From assembly GCA_003550325.1 (NCBI GenBank), contig QKWP01001272.1, positions 37,857-101,856 of the forward strand: a stretch of 64,000 nucleotides of DNA, written 5' to 3'. The notes below the pieces were generated by a model that ran no database searches, was not told the DNA's origin, and saw only the letters and a list, made by a program, of their open reading frames with translations. This DNA is from Gigaspora rosea (Eukaryota; Glomeromycota; Glomeromycetes; Diversisporales; Gigasporaceae). This document shows, in pieces, positions 22,501-34,072 of this stretch (positions within the stretch are counted from its first letter, which is position 1; each line of letters begins with the position of its first letter). Position numbers and translations under genes: made by a program.

Positions 22501-24347
22501 GAAAAAGATGAGCATAAGGCATTCATTTATTATCAAAAATCTGCGGAGATGGGTAATGCCATTGCGATGAATAATGTTGGAAATTGTTATTATAAAGGAA
22601 TTGGAGCTGAAAAGGATGAACATAAAGCATTCGAATATTACCAGAAATCTGCGGAGATGGGTAATGCCATTGCGATAAATAATGTTGGAAATTGCTATTA
22701 TAAAGGAATTGGAGTTGAAAAGGATGAGCATAAGGCATTCGAATATTACCAGAAATCTGCAGAGATGGGATTTACCATTGCGATAGGTAACCTTGAAGTA
22801 TATCGAAATAGAATAGGAGTTGAAAAATATGAACATAAAGCATTCGAATATTACCAGAAATCTGCGGAGATGGGTAATGCCAGTGCGATGAATGAGCTTG
22901 GAAATTGTTATCGGAATGGAATTGGAGTTGAAAAGGATGAGTACAAGGCATTCGAATATTACCAGAAATCTGCGGAGATGGGAAATGCCATTGCGATAGT
23001 TAACCTTGAAAAAGATGAACATAAAATATTCTTCTATTGCCAGGAATCTGCAGAGATGGGTAATGTCAGTGCGATGAATAAGCTTGGATATTATTATCGA
23101 AATGGGGTTGGAACACAAGTAGATATTCAAAAAGCCAATTATTGGTTTCAAAAAGAAAGAGATAGTTATCAGGAAATGATAAAGCCAATATATGAAAATC
23201 TTGAAATTGATGATATTGTTAAAAATTTATTAGACGATAAGAGATATCAATTGGAATGGATTCCTTATGATGAATTTAAAGATATCAAAGAAATAGGAAA
23301 AGGTGGATTTGCTACTGTATATATGGCGAAATGGATAAAACCCAATAAATATTCTGTAAATCAAACATTCGCACTTAAAAAGATTCATAATCAAGAATAT
23401 TTAATTGAGGTATTTATTTTTTTTATTAACTGTTAATGGTTTATTAATTGTTTATTAATTTTTTTTAATTGCTAATGTATTTTTAAAAGTTAAAAGCATA
23501 TTGTGAAATCGGATACGAGAATCCAACATTTTTAAAATGCTATGGAATATCAAAGGATGAAAAAGGAAATTATGTTCTTGTTTTAAAATATGCTAGTATG
23601 GGTTCCTTATGCGAAAATCTTAGTAAAATATCGCAAATGGAATGGAAATATAGGTTAAGTTTGCTGCTAAGTATAAGTTCTGATCTTAAAGCGATTCATT
23701 CCCAAGATCTTATTCATCGAGATTTACATAGCGGTAATATTTTGCAAGATAATTTACATAGCGCGTATATTACTGACTTGGGACTTTCTATTCAATCCCA
23801 TAAACAACAAAATAAGGTTTTTGGGGTTTTACCTTATGTTGCTCCTGAGGTTTTGAATAGTCAACCGTTCACTCAAGCTGCCGATATTTATGCTTTTGGA
23901 GTCATCATGTCAGAGATATCAATTGGACAACGACCTTTCGATGGTGAACCATTTAATGAATGTCTCGCAATTAAGATATGTAATGGGTTGCGACCTAATT
24001 TTGCTCCAGGAACTCCTGATTGCTACATTAGATTAGCAACGCAATGCATGGATTCTGATCCGAATAAAAGACCTACTGCTGAAAAAATTAATTTGATAAT
24101 AAACAGTTGGCTCGATTGTATCAATTCTATAAATATTAATTTATTTATTGAAAACTTAGATAATAAAAACGATATTCAAAAACAGTTCTTAGTTGCTAAT
24201 ATGTTTAATATATTTTCAAGCACACAAAAACACCCGAATAGTATGTACACCTCAAAACTCATCAATGTGCAAGAAATCACCAAAATTTTATCAAAGATGG
24301 TCATTACTGGCACTAGTAAATCAATAGATAGCGTGGAAATCCCCTAA
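19561..24347 (+). CDS. Sel1-repeat / TKL-type protein kinase (gene B), intact
   Basis: Two exons (19561-23409, 23490-24347) flank an 80-nt intron (GTATTT..TTTTAAAAG, branch-like TTGCTAATG), giving 1,568 residues. The start is MSNYNNLFVKQ, shared with gene D; an upstream in-frame extension is unconserved (AT)n. Residues 1-100 are a conserved N-terminal region. Residues 100 to about 1,200 are some 33 Sel1-like repeats, a protein-binding solenoid. Residues 1,240-1,500 are a kinase with IGKGGFATVY, ALKKIHN, LIHRDLHSGNIL (Asp 1361), DLG for DFG, PYVAPEVL, DIYAFGVIMSE and NKRPT. All catalytic residues are present, so it is probably an active cytosolic Ser/Thr or Tyr-like kinase. The fused domains suggest a signalling scaffold-kinase. 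Such fusions are expanded in glomeromycotan fungi (family knowledge); substrate unknown. Confidence 0.9.
20989..21982 (+). repeat. 186-bp higher-order repeat inside gene B
   Basis: The word ATAGGTAACCTTGAAAAA recurs at 21025, 21211, 21397, 21583, 21769 and 21955, exactly 186 bp apart, with nearly identical intervening DNA. Each 62-residue unit holds one full 36-residue Sel1 repeat and one 26-residue short repeat that lacks the CYYKGIGVEKD turn (it reads YAIAIGNLEK-YEHKAF). It is an in-frame coding minisatellite, so copy number can change without frameshift. Confidence 0.9.
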
Positions 24348-24359
24348 TGAGTGTTTTTT

Positions 24360-25500
24360 TTTTGTTACAAGTTCGACACTAAGTGATGTGTGATGCAACA
24401 ACTTTAATTGGTTAATTTATGTCAATCAAAGCGTGATATTTGACCAATCAATCAATTTAATATAGACGCGTACGCAAAAATGGCTGCAAAATTTTATAAA
24501 GATACTTTCTGACGATTAAACAAATCGTGAAAATGGTAAAGATCATAATTTAATTTAATAATCGATTTTATATTTTCGTGAAAAGTACATTTCTGTAATT
24601 GTTATCAAATATCAAATAAGTTATAAGTACTAATGTATTATCAATGTCATAATTATCGTCCTATTTAACAAAATTGATTTAATTTTTTGGTCTTTTAATT
24701 ATTAATGAATTTGATTGGTTAGTATTGTTGTACGTCGGAATCGAATTTTTTTATGAATTCCGAATCAACTTATGTTACAATAAAATTCTAAATTTACTCT
24801 ATTGGTTAAAAATTAAAATTCTACTTAATAAAATAGTTTACAGTAAAATTTAATCAATCATTATTAAATCAATAAAAATATTTGATTAAAATTTTTTTAA
24901 CTTGTTCGTCAAATCGCTCTATACTGTAAATTTTTTAACAATGACTAAGTTGCAATGATATCCTGCAATATATTTGAAATATATAATGTGAAAATTATGA
25001 TTTCTGTATTAAAATTCTTCAAGATCCATTAAATGAACTATTGGAACCGCCAAAAATCATTATTTGGCTAAAAAACATTCAGGTTATAAAACCTTAAAAT
25101 ACATACAAATCCTGTATTGTAACTTATTAAGTTGAATAAATATTCCAGTATATCTCGTTGACAGAACATATGACAGTTTATGTTGGTTATTCGAAACTAT
25201 AAGATGCGATATGTATTTTAAATTTTAAATTAAAACTTGTTTTCTTTTTTCTGTATTCCTTTTTTTTCCTTAAATTGGCCTTGATGAATAAAATGCTATA
25301 CCTTGAGTATAGCCGAATTTTCATTTTGAATTCTCATTTTGTGACAGAGTCTCATATTTTCCACCTGCAACGCCAAAATAATTGCAATAAGAACAAAAGC
25401 TCTAAATATTCAAACCAATTTATCTTTTGTACCTCAATTAAAGCCTACCACATTAGGACGTAGAGTAATTCATGTTAGATCATTAATTAAGGTGACATTT
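24360..25500. other. 3' flank of gene B, AT-rich
   Basis: No gene. It is collinear with 32,780-33,700 (copy 2) and 42,800-43,950 (copy 3), with many small indels. Short frames here (for example around 25,275) are not conserved as proteins between copies. Confidence 0.6.
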
Positions 25501-25513
25501 ATAATTTAAATAT

Positions 25514-25750
25514 GGGGGGCGTCAATAGAAACCAGGCAAATCATTTTTGGTAATTTTTTTTTAAACTTTAGATTAAAATATCTTAACAACTATTAAACCA
25601 ATCTTGATAAAATTTTTTTTATTTTAATTCTATAACTACATAGAATTAAAATAAAAAATTTTTTATCAAGATTGGTTTAGTAGTTGCTAAGATAGTTTAA
25701 TTTAAAGTTTAAAAAAAAATTTACTTAGAAACAATTTGCCTGGTTTCTAT
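25514..25750. mobile_element. palindromic MITE, AYAT-target family (copy 1)
   Basis: Long inverted arms: AATAGAAACCAGGCAAAT on the left and ATTTGCCTGGTTTCTAT on the right, with internal symmetry nearly to the centre (about 25,630). The left end has GGGGGGCGTC before the arm, like the GGGCAGCCGTC end of the element at 29,359. The right terminal bases are missing. Tandem copy 3 at about 43,955 shows the uninterrupted site. Confidence 0.75.
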
Positions 25751-25759
25751 ATCTAAATA

Positions 25760-26990
25760 ACGCATATAAATATTTAGATTATAAATATTATCTTAAATTA
25801 AAATATTTTTTTTACAGAACTAGGCTCAACTTTTTTCAAGATTGTAAAGATCGAATTTACCAATATTGAAGCATCTTAAGTAGAGTATTCGGTATAATAA
25901 TCTTTCAATAAATTAGAATGCTTATGGCGTAATTTAAAGCCAAATAACCCAAATTGCTCAGACAAACTTTGTTATGCCTAGAAACCCAAATACTAGAGCA
26001 GAAAGAGTTTATTTTAGATAGTGTTGTTGATTATAATTGTATAATTGTTATATGTTTGTTTCTAGTGCTATTTTGAACTTTTCAATATGCTTTGAAAATA
26101 CAGATAGATAATTTAAAAAAGTAACATTATTGTGCCTGGCATATATATCAATAAAATTTTCAATATTTCTTACATTTCATTACTAAATAACCGATTGTAA
26201 AAAAATAAAATTAAGCTTAATTATGAATAAGAAAAAATTTATCATTGACATCTTATGTTGTTAATCGATTACATTTAACCACCAATTTTCTGATTCCTCC
26301 TTCAGCAAATTAATTTCATTTTTTAGTTGCTTGTTTTCAGCCTTAATACCTATATTTGAAAATAAAACATGAATTACATGACTCCCCTAAATATTTGACA
26401 CTTATTTAAATCAGCAAGTGGTCTTTTATGATTTTCATAAATCGTAGACAATGGCTTTTTACAACAGAAGACTTAAGAATTAAAAAAAAAAAAAGCGTAT
26501 TTCAGAAATAAGTGAGTTTAAAATTTTTTTGTGTATTATATTTTTTTGCTTGTAGTCTTTTCTTATGTTATTAATGATCTTCTTTTGGGTTTAGGTTCTT
26601 GTTATGTTGTTTGTGTTTTTGGATTCTTAAATCAGAAAATGAATTGAAGTGTTTAGAGACTTTTATTTTTGTAGACTAGTGAATTTTGGAACATCCACAC
26701 AACGTTCATAGGAGATTAGATTATTTGAGTTGATGTTCCCATATGAAACTCTTCAATAACAGACTTAAGACATAAAGTATCATAGTCATCTTTCGTCATA
26801 TAAGTGGGTGCTTAATATGCTGTAAATGAAAATTCAAACATAATTAATAAAAATGCTCATCAAGTAATAATAATATTTGAATGCAAGTTTTTAAGGAAAA
26901 AACCTAACTAGTCCTTTCTCAAGAATCAGTAAATATTTTTTGAAGAAACTTAATTGTATTATTCCTTTGTAGTACTGAATGCCAAACGGT
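25760..26990. other. 3' flank of copy 1, no gene
   Basis: AT-rich and collinear with 35,310-36,600 and 43,960-45,050. No conserved frame. A conserved purine tract (A10-A18) near 26,483 varies in length between copies. Confidence 0.5.
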
Positions 26991-26995
26991 AGCTA

Positions 26996-27271
26996 CCCTA
27001 TGAAAAAAAATTTTCGGAAAAACATGGAAGTTGAACACGGAAACATACGTAAAAATATGTAAAAAATACGTAAAATGTACACTTTCCGTGTTTTTGGACA
27101 GGAAAACACCGTATTTTCCGTGTTTTCTAAAACACGGAATGTCCTTTTCCGTGTTTCAAAATACAGTGTATTTTCCTGTCCAAAAACACGGAAAGTGTAC
27201 ATTTTACGTATTTTTTACATATTTTTACGTATGTTTCCGTGTTCAGCTTCCGAAAATTTTTTTTCATAGGG
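26996..27271. mobile_element. near-perfect palindromic MITE with CTA duplication
   Basis: Ends CCCTATGAAAAAAAATTTTC and the inverted copy ending TTTTCATAGGG, symmetrical to the centre through CGTATTTTTTACATATTTTT and AACACGGAAA words. CTA occurs on both sides (26993-26995 and 27272-27274). Tandem copies 2 and 3 have the empty site GGTAGCTATCTT (near 36,620 and 45,060), so the insertion is defined exactly and postdates the duplication. The 3-bp duplication suggests a PIF/Harbinger-type MITE. Confidence 0.85.
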
Positions 27272-28805
27272 CTATCTTTGCAATATTGTTTTACTATAGA
27301 TATAAACAAGAATTGTTTTGATAATCTTACAAAGAAAAATCTTTTATATTGATGGAAAACAATGTTAGTTAAATGGTGATCACCTTTGCCACATGAATTA
27401 GTAATCTTACAAAAAAAATCTCAGAAATAAACCTTTGAGGTACCGAAAACTATATCAATCAAATAATACCTTTATAACTTGTTAGAAATAATAATATCCT
27501 GATCCATTGGGAATTAACGAAAACGAAGTTTCTGCTTATTCACATATGAATCAGGATATTATTAATTAATCCTCCCGTGATCTTGATATGGTGGTCAGGG
27601 GATTATGTATATAATAATCTTTTTCGTTACACCAACAAGCTATCTGGACAATCTCGCGGACTTGGCTACTACTACAGTAGGAACCTTTTTTTAAGTCTAC
27701 TGACACCTTGTCTTTTATTCTCTTTACGATAGAAAATCCGTTAATATAAAGTGAAATTTTGCACATGAAATAAAAAAGCTAATAGTTCAAAAAAATAGTT
27801 TTTGACACAAGATTTGATGTAAAATAAAATCATGTGATAAAATTATAACTATCTAAACAGATATAAATATATATATTAGCTACTGCATGATTTACGACGC
27901 AAGATCTGATATAACGTGAAAATCAATCTCAAATATTTAATACATATTATAATTTTTTTTTTTTTTTTTGGAAACTTGGGTAAATTATTTCCTCTGTTAA
28001 GCATGATAAATTATTAATAAATTTGAAGTTCTCGCCTTATAACATATTCACTTAATCCTTCTTAACCCTGCAACTTGCATATTATACATTACTGGTCAAA
28101 GTTCAAAGTTATAAGTAATTAACCAAAAGTTTTTAACTATTTTTTTTATATTTTTTATATTTTTTTTGTTACAAAAGTTTCAGAACGCGATAATAGATTT
28201 ATTAGATATAGTGTATTATATAATGCGTAAAACAAAACTATGAATATTCAATGATTTTTCAATAGGATAATAGTATGTGAAATTTCAAGCTTATTAGATA
28301 TAGAATTGAATATAAAGAATATAAAAAAAAAATTTAATAACGATAGTTATAATTTACATACTAGAGATAATATCTAAGAACCATTTTAATTAGGCACCCA
28401 ACTTTAGTTGCAAGTTCCTAGTTAGAAAAAATATTTAATATGATAGATCATTAGAGCTTTTTAAATAACTAGCGTGATATTGATGTTTTTAGAGTGCTTG
28501 TACTTAGTAGACATTTAATTATATCTGTAAAAAGATTGTTGTATATTATTGATAGGAGTAAAAAAGATTAATTTTTATAGGAAGACAAAAAAATTAAAAA
28601 GAACTTAGAAATAAATAACATGTAAATTTATATATTACTAATAAACTCAGTCAAAAATTTAATATACAAATAAATTATTAATAAAATATCTTTTAAACGG
28701 TGGTGGTTGAAAAATAACACGTGTCGATTGAGAATCATGATTGATATATAATAAAAGTATATAATCAAAGCATACATATATGATAAATTTTCACTGGCGA
28801 AATAA

Positions 28806-29351
28806 GTATACATTATCGTGCAAACACTTATGATCATGAAAAAATTTCTTATTGTTATTTTTTGTATGTTATTACGTAAGCGCAACAATCCCAAATTAAA
28901 ACTCAGTTAGCCAATCACAACTTTTAAATCATGATCATAATTTGCACGATAACATCGATATTGGATCATGCGATGATAAATATCACAAAATTTGTTCTGT
29001 CGGAACAAATGATTGGTTGAAACGTGCCGCTACGCGGCACGTGTCAGCCAATCATTTGCACCGACAAAACAAATTTCATGATATTAATCGTTGCATGACC
29101 AATATCTTATAAATATTGGGCAAAAATTGTAGAATAACGGTAATTTGGCAAATGATCACGTGCCGCTCTGCGGCACGTGTAGCCAATCATTTGCCAAATT
29201 AACTGTATTCGGCAATTTGTCCAATATTGGCGTTATCCGGCAATTTATGATCATGATTGGTAGGGAGTTGCTCGCGAGTTTTTTAATTTAAATAAACATA
29301 ACACATGAAAAAATAACAAGAAATAATTTCATGATCATATGAGTTTGCCGG
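28806..29351. mobile_element. 546-bp foldback with two GCGGCACGTG hairpins
   Basis: Terminal arms of about 60 bp: left ATTATCGTGCAAACACTTAT, then GATCATGA; the right arm is its reverse complement with a few changes (GATCATATGAGTTTGCCGG). Inside are two separate long palindromes centred near 29,033 (CGTGCCGC-TA-CGCGGCACG) and 29,170 (CACGTGCCGC-TCT-GCGGCACGTG), each with stems of 50 bp or more. It sits at the junction between tandem copies 1 and 2. Copy 3 (near 38,370) lacks it. Non-coding. Confidence 0.75.
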
Positions 29352-29358
29352 ATAACAT

Positions 29359-29614
29359 GGGCAGCCGTCAATAGAAATCAAGCAAATCAACATTTGAAAA
29401 AAAATTAATTCCTTAGCTTTCACAGCTTATATCTCAATGAATTTTAAAGCTATCTTAAGGATTTAATATTCAAAAGAAGCTTACGATCTAAGCTTTCTTT
29501 TGAATATTAAATCATTAAGATAGCTTTAAAATTCATTGAGATATAAGCTATGAAAGTTAAGGAATTAATTTTTTTTCAAATGTTGATTTGCTTGATTTCT
29601 ATTGACGGCTGCCC
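29359..29614. mobile_element. perfect palindromic MITE, AYAT-target family (copy 2)
   Basis: Inverted ends GGGCAGCCGTCAATAGAAAT and the exact mirror, symmetrical to the centre near 29,486. ACAT occurs on both sides (29355-29358 and 29615-29618). The start of tandem copy 3 reads AATAACATGC at the same place, which supports a 4-bp target duplication. The near-perfect arms imply recent insertion. Confidence 0.9.
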
Positions 29615-29638
29615 ACATGCTTTATTCGAACGACATAC

Positions 29639-29741
29639 AACTTTAGATATCTAAAGTAGCACTTGACTAGAATTACATACATAAAGATCTAATTTCAGAG
29701 GCTTAATTCTAGTCAGGTGCTACTTTAGATATCTAAAGTTG
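29639..29741. repeat. short foldback
   Basis: Arms AACTTTAGATATCTAAAGTA and the mirror, then GCACTTGACTAGAATTA / TAATTCTAGTCAGGTGC. The arm itself contains a smaller palindrome (TTTAGATATCTAAA). A second hairpin (TTTTACTTGNAANTGTGCAAG and mirror) follows at about 29,800-29,860. Ends and duplications are not clear. Confidence 0.6.
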
Positions 29742-30197
29742 CAACTTCAAATATGACATATGTATATTTTTGCAAAATTGTAACTATACAAACAAAAAAA
29801 ATTTTACTTGTAATTGTGCAAGTAAAAAACTTTTTTACTTGCACAGTTGCAAGTAATTTTTGTTTTGAAATTTAAACATTGCTTAAAACTGTTTGCTAGA
29901 ATTTCGTCTTCAATAAATTTTAAATGCATAATATAATGAAAAACAAATTAAACAAGGTTATGCATTGATTCTAATATATCCTTTAATCCTTTATATACAT
30001 TTAAAAATTCATAGATTAATCAATCAATCAAGGGTGTTCACAAGTATCAACCGAGATACATTTCATAGTAATCGAAATAGTGTACAAGCATTATGATGCA
30101 ATTTTAGCTACTGTTATAACACTTTGGATGAATGACGATATTATTGAGATATACTCAAGCATTACTATTATTGTAATTTTAGTGATGCCCGATTGCG

Positions 30198-32772
30198 GAG
30201 ATGGGTAATGCCTTTTCGATGAATAAAGTTGGAAATTGCTATTATAAAGGAATTGGAGTTGAAAAGGATGAGCATAAGGCATTCGAATATTACCAGAAAT
30301 CTGCGGAGATGGGAAATGCCACTGCGATAGGTAACCTTGAAAAATCTGAACATAAAGCATTCGAATATTATCAGAAATCTGCAGAGATGGGTGACGCCAA
30401 TGGAACAAATGGTGTTGGATATTGTTATCAGAATGGAATTGGAGTTGAAAAAGATGAGCATAAGGCATTCATTTATTATCAAAAATCTGCGGCGATGGGT
30501 AATGCCATTGCGATGAATAATGTTGGAAATTGTTATTATAAAGGAATTGGAGCTGAAAAGGATGAACATAAAGCATTCGAATATTACCAGAAATCTGCGG
30601 AGATGGGTAATGCCTTTGCGATGAATAATGTTGGAAATTGCTATTATAAAGGAATTGGAGTTGAAAAGGATGAGCATAAGGCATTCGAATATTACCAGAA
30701 ATCTGCGGAGATGGGAAATGCCATTGCGATAGGTAACCTTAAAAAATATGGACATAAAGTATTCGAATATTACCAGAAATCTGCAGAGATGGGTGACGGT
30801 GACGCCAATGGAACAAATGGTGTTGGATATTGTTATCAGAATGGAATTGGAATTGAAAAAGATGAGCATAAGGCATTCATTTATTATCAAAAATCTGCAG
30901 AGATGGGTAATGCCTTTGCGATGAATAATGTTGGAAATTGCTATTATGAAGGAATTGGAGTTGAAAAGGATGAGCATAAGGCATTCGAATATTACCAGAA
31001 ATCTGCGGAGATGAGAAATGCCACTGCGATAGGTAACCTTGAAAAATCTGAACATAAAGCATTCGAATATTATCAGAAATCTGCAGAGATGGGTGACGCC
31101 AATGGAACAAATGGTGTTGGATATTGTTATCAGAATGGAATTGGAGTTGAAAAAGATGAGCATAAGGCATTCATTTATTATCAAAAATCTGCGGCGATGG
31201 GTAATGCCATTGCGATGAATAATGTTGGAAATTGTTATTATAAAGGAATTGGAGCTGAAAAGGATGAACATAAAGCATTCGAATATTACCAGAAATCTGC
31301 GGAGATGGGTAATGCCTTTGCGATGAATAAAGTTGGAAATTGCTATTATAAAGGAATTGGAGTTGAAAAGGATGAGCATAAGGCATTCGAATATTACCAG
31401 AAATCTGCGGAGATGGGAAATGCCATTGCGATAGGTATCCTTGAAAAAGAGGAACATAAAGCATTCGAATATTGTCAGAAATCAGCAGAGATGGGTAATG
31501 CCAGTGCGATGAATAAACTTGGATATTATTATCGAAATGGGGTTGGAACACAAGTAGATATTCAAAAAGCCAATTATTGGTTTCAAAAAGAAAGAGATAG
31601 TTATCAGGAAATGATAAAGCCAATATATGAAAATCTTGAAATTGATGATATTGTTAAAAATTTATTAGACGATAAGAGATATCAATTGGTATGGATTCCT
31701 TATGATGAATTTAAAGATATCAAAGAAATAGGAAAAGGTGGATTTGCTACTGTATATAGGGCGAAATGGATAAAACCAGATAAATATTCTGTAAATCAAA
31801 CATTCGCACTTAAAAAGATTCATAATCAAGAATATTTAATTGAGGTATTTATTTTTTTATTAACTGTTAATGGTTTATTGATTTTTTTTTTAATTGCTAA
31901 TATATTTTAAAAGTTAAAAGCGTATTGTGAAATCGGATACGAGAATCCAACATTTTTAAAATGCTATGGAATATCAAAGGATGAAAAAGGAAATTTTGTT
32001 CTTGTTTTAAAATATGCTAGTATGGGGTCCTTATGCGAAAATCTTTGTAAAATATCGCAAATGGAATGGAAATATAGGTTAAGTTTGCTGCTAAGTATAA
32101 GTTCTGATCTTAAAGCGATTCATTCTCAAGGTCTTATTCATCGAGATTTACATAGCGGTAATATTTTGCAAGATAATTTACATAGCGCGTACATTACTGA
32201 CTTGGGACTTTCTATTCAATCCCATAAACAACAAAATAAGGTTTTTGGGGTTATACCTTATGTTTGCTCCTGAGGTTTTGAATAGTCGACCGTTCACTCA
32301 AGCTGCCGATATTTATGCTTTTGGAGTCATCATGTCGGAGATATCAATTGGACAAAGACCTTTCGATGGTGAACCATTTAATGAATGTCTCGCAATTAAG
32401 ATATGTAATGGATTGCGACCTAATTTTGCTCACAAAACTCCTGATTGCTATATTAAATTAGCAACGCAATGCATGGATTCTGATCCGAATAAAAGACCTA
32501 CTGCTGAAAAAATTAATTTGATAATAAACAGTTGGCTCAATTATATCGATTCTAATTTCTTTATTGAAAACTTAGATAGTAAAAAAGATATTCAAAAACA
32601 GTTCTTAATTGCTAATATGGATATTAGTATATTTTCAAACACACAAAAACACCCGAATAGTATGTATACCTCAAAATTCATCAATGTGCAAGAAATCACC
32701 GAAATGTTATTAAAGATGGTCATTACTGGCACTAGTAAATCAACAGATTGCGTGGAAATTCCTAATGAGTGA
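30198..32772 (+). pseudogene. Sel1-repeat / kinase pseudogene (gene C), 5'-truncated
   Basis: Upstream DNA shared with genes B and D runs to GTGATGCCCGATTGC and then passes directly into the middle of a Sel1 repeat (GGAGATGGGTAATGCC). The N-terminal domain, first repeats and promoter are therefore missing. An in-frame ATG at 30,201 could start about 13 remaining repeats. Exon 1 ends at 31,844 and the intron is 31,845-31,913 (69 nt, same position as in B and D). Exon 2 has the G-loop context, HRDLHSGNIL and DLG, but one extra T at about 32,263 (TATGTTTGCTCC for TATGTTGCTCC) turns PYVAPEV into PYVCS and a stop. The C-lobe remains open in another frame (32,245-32,772). It is not expected to give active kinase. 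Confidence 0.9.
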
Positions 32773-33710
32773 TTTTTTTTGTTACGAGTTCGACACGAAG
32801 AATTTATCACGTGATATATGTGGCAACAACTTTAATTGGTTAATTTATCAATTTTGAAAAAATGATGCTACAAAATTTTATAAAGATACTTTCTAGCGAT
32901 TAAACAAATCGTGAAAATGGTAAAGATCATAATTTATTAAATTTAATAATCGATTTTATATTTTCGTGAAAAGTAGATTTCTGTAATTGTTATCAAATAT
33001 CAAATAAGTTATAAGTACTACTGTATTATCAATGTCATAATACAGTGTTATCGTCCTATTTAACAAAATTGGTCTTTTAATTGTCATTAATGAATTTGGT
33101 TTTGAAGAATTGGTTAGTATTATTGTACGTTGGAATCGAATTTTTATGCTGACTTGTTAAAAAATTCAAATTCTACTTAATAAATGGATTTAAGAATAGT
33201 TTACTGTAAAATTTAATCAATCATTATTAAATCAATAAAAATATTTGATTAAAATTTTTTTAACTTATTCGCCAAATCACTCTATACTGTAAATTTTTAA
33301 CAATGACTAAGTTGCAAGGATATCCTGCAATTCATTTAAAAAACATTCAGGTTATAGAACGAGATGACATATTTTATAGTTTATGTTAGTTATTCGAAAC
33401 TATAAGATGCGATATGTAATTTAAAATTTAAATTAAAATTTGGTTTCTTTTTTTTGTATTCCTTTTTTCCTTTAAATTGTCGATGAATAAAATGCTATAC
33501 CTTGAGTATAGCCGCATTTTCATCTTGAATTCTCATTTTGTGATAGAGTCTCATATTTTCCACCTGCAACGCCGAAATAATTGCAATAAGAACAAAGATC
33601 TAAATATTCAAACTAATTTATCTTTTGCACCTCAATTAAAGTCTACCACATTAGGACGTAGAGTAATTAATGTTAGTTCATTATTTAAGGTGACTTTATG
33701 ATTTAAATAT

Positions 33711-34060
33711 GGGCCCTCAAAAGTAGAAACCAAGGAATTTGGCTGATCACGGGTTTTGAGAAAATCGGCAAAAACTATTTTGTTACACAAAATCAAAACA
33801 ATCTAAAATTAGGTTATTCATGATTAACAAACCTGTTTAAACAGGATTATTAGATCTGCAGATTCCGTATTACTATCTGTAAATCTCGGTAAATCTATTT
33901 TTAGATTATAGCGTCAAAAGCTTTTAACCGTTGTATCACAAAAATTTATTAAGTGATCATTAAGTAAAAAAGATTGGGCCTAAAATTTTACACCTAATCA
34001 ATCAAACAGGTCAATTTTCAAAAAATAGTCAAATTCCTTGGTTTCTACTTTTGAGGGCCC
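33711..34060. mobile_element. palindromic MITE, AYAT-target family (copy 3)
   Basis: Inverted ends GGGCCCTCAAAAGTAGAAAC / mirror ending GAGGGCCC, then CAAGGAATTTG on the arm. Flanked by ATAT on both sides (33,707-33,710 and 34,061-34,064). The arm word TAGAAACCAAG matches the elements at 25,514 and 29,359. The core (about 33,765-34,010) is not palindromic and may be older cargo. It sits at the same homologous position as the element in copy 1. Confidence 0.8.
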
Positions 34061-34072
34061 ATATATCTAAAT

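Larger units (their letters stand above)
18120..28805 (+). repeat. tandem unit, copy 1 (carries gene B)
   Basis: Begins with TGTGTATGTCAATTTCG and GAATTTCGTCTTCAATAAAT, which recur at about 38,395 and 38,490 (copy 3) and, for the second, at about 29,900 (copy 2). It ends with a 3' flank shared with copies 2 and 3 (for example AATATCCTGATCCATTGGGA at about 27,495, 36,865 and 45,250). It carries two extra MITEs in its 3' flank relative to copy 3. The downstream flank 24,350-28,800 has no gene. Confidence 0.8.

Noticed and set aside
19837..23151. 1,104-codon open frame antisense to gene B (and 500-codon and 417-codon frames antisense to B and D)
   Set aside because: Strict periodicity of the Sel1 repeat leaves opposite frames free of stops. 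They vanish outside the repeat and lack start context or domains.
25275..25463. Small ORF in the 3' flank, also at 33,477-33,701
   Set aside because: Frame not maintained between the three tandem copies (copy 3 lacks it), so not under protein selection.
27031..27321. Overlapping frames on both strands with mirrored proteins
   Set aside because: Caused by the palindromic MITE at 26,996-27,271.
28628..28894. 88-codon hydrophobic ORF on the minus strand
   Set aside because: AT-rich low-complexity frame that is not preserved in copy 2 and partly lies in the foldback.
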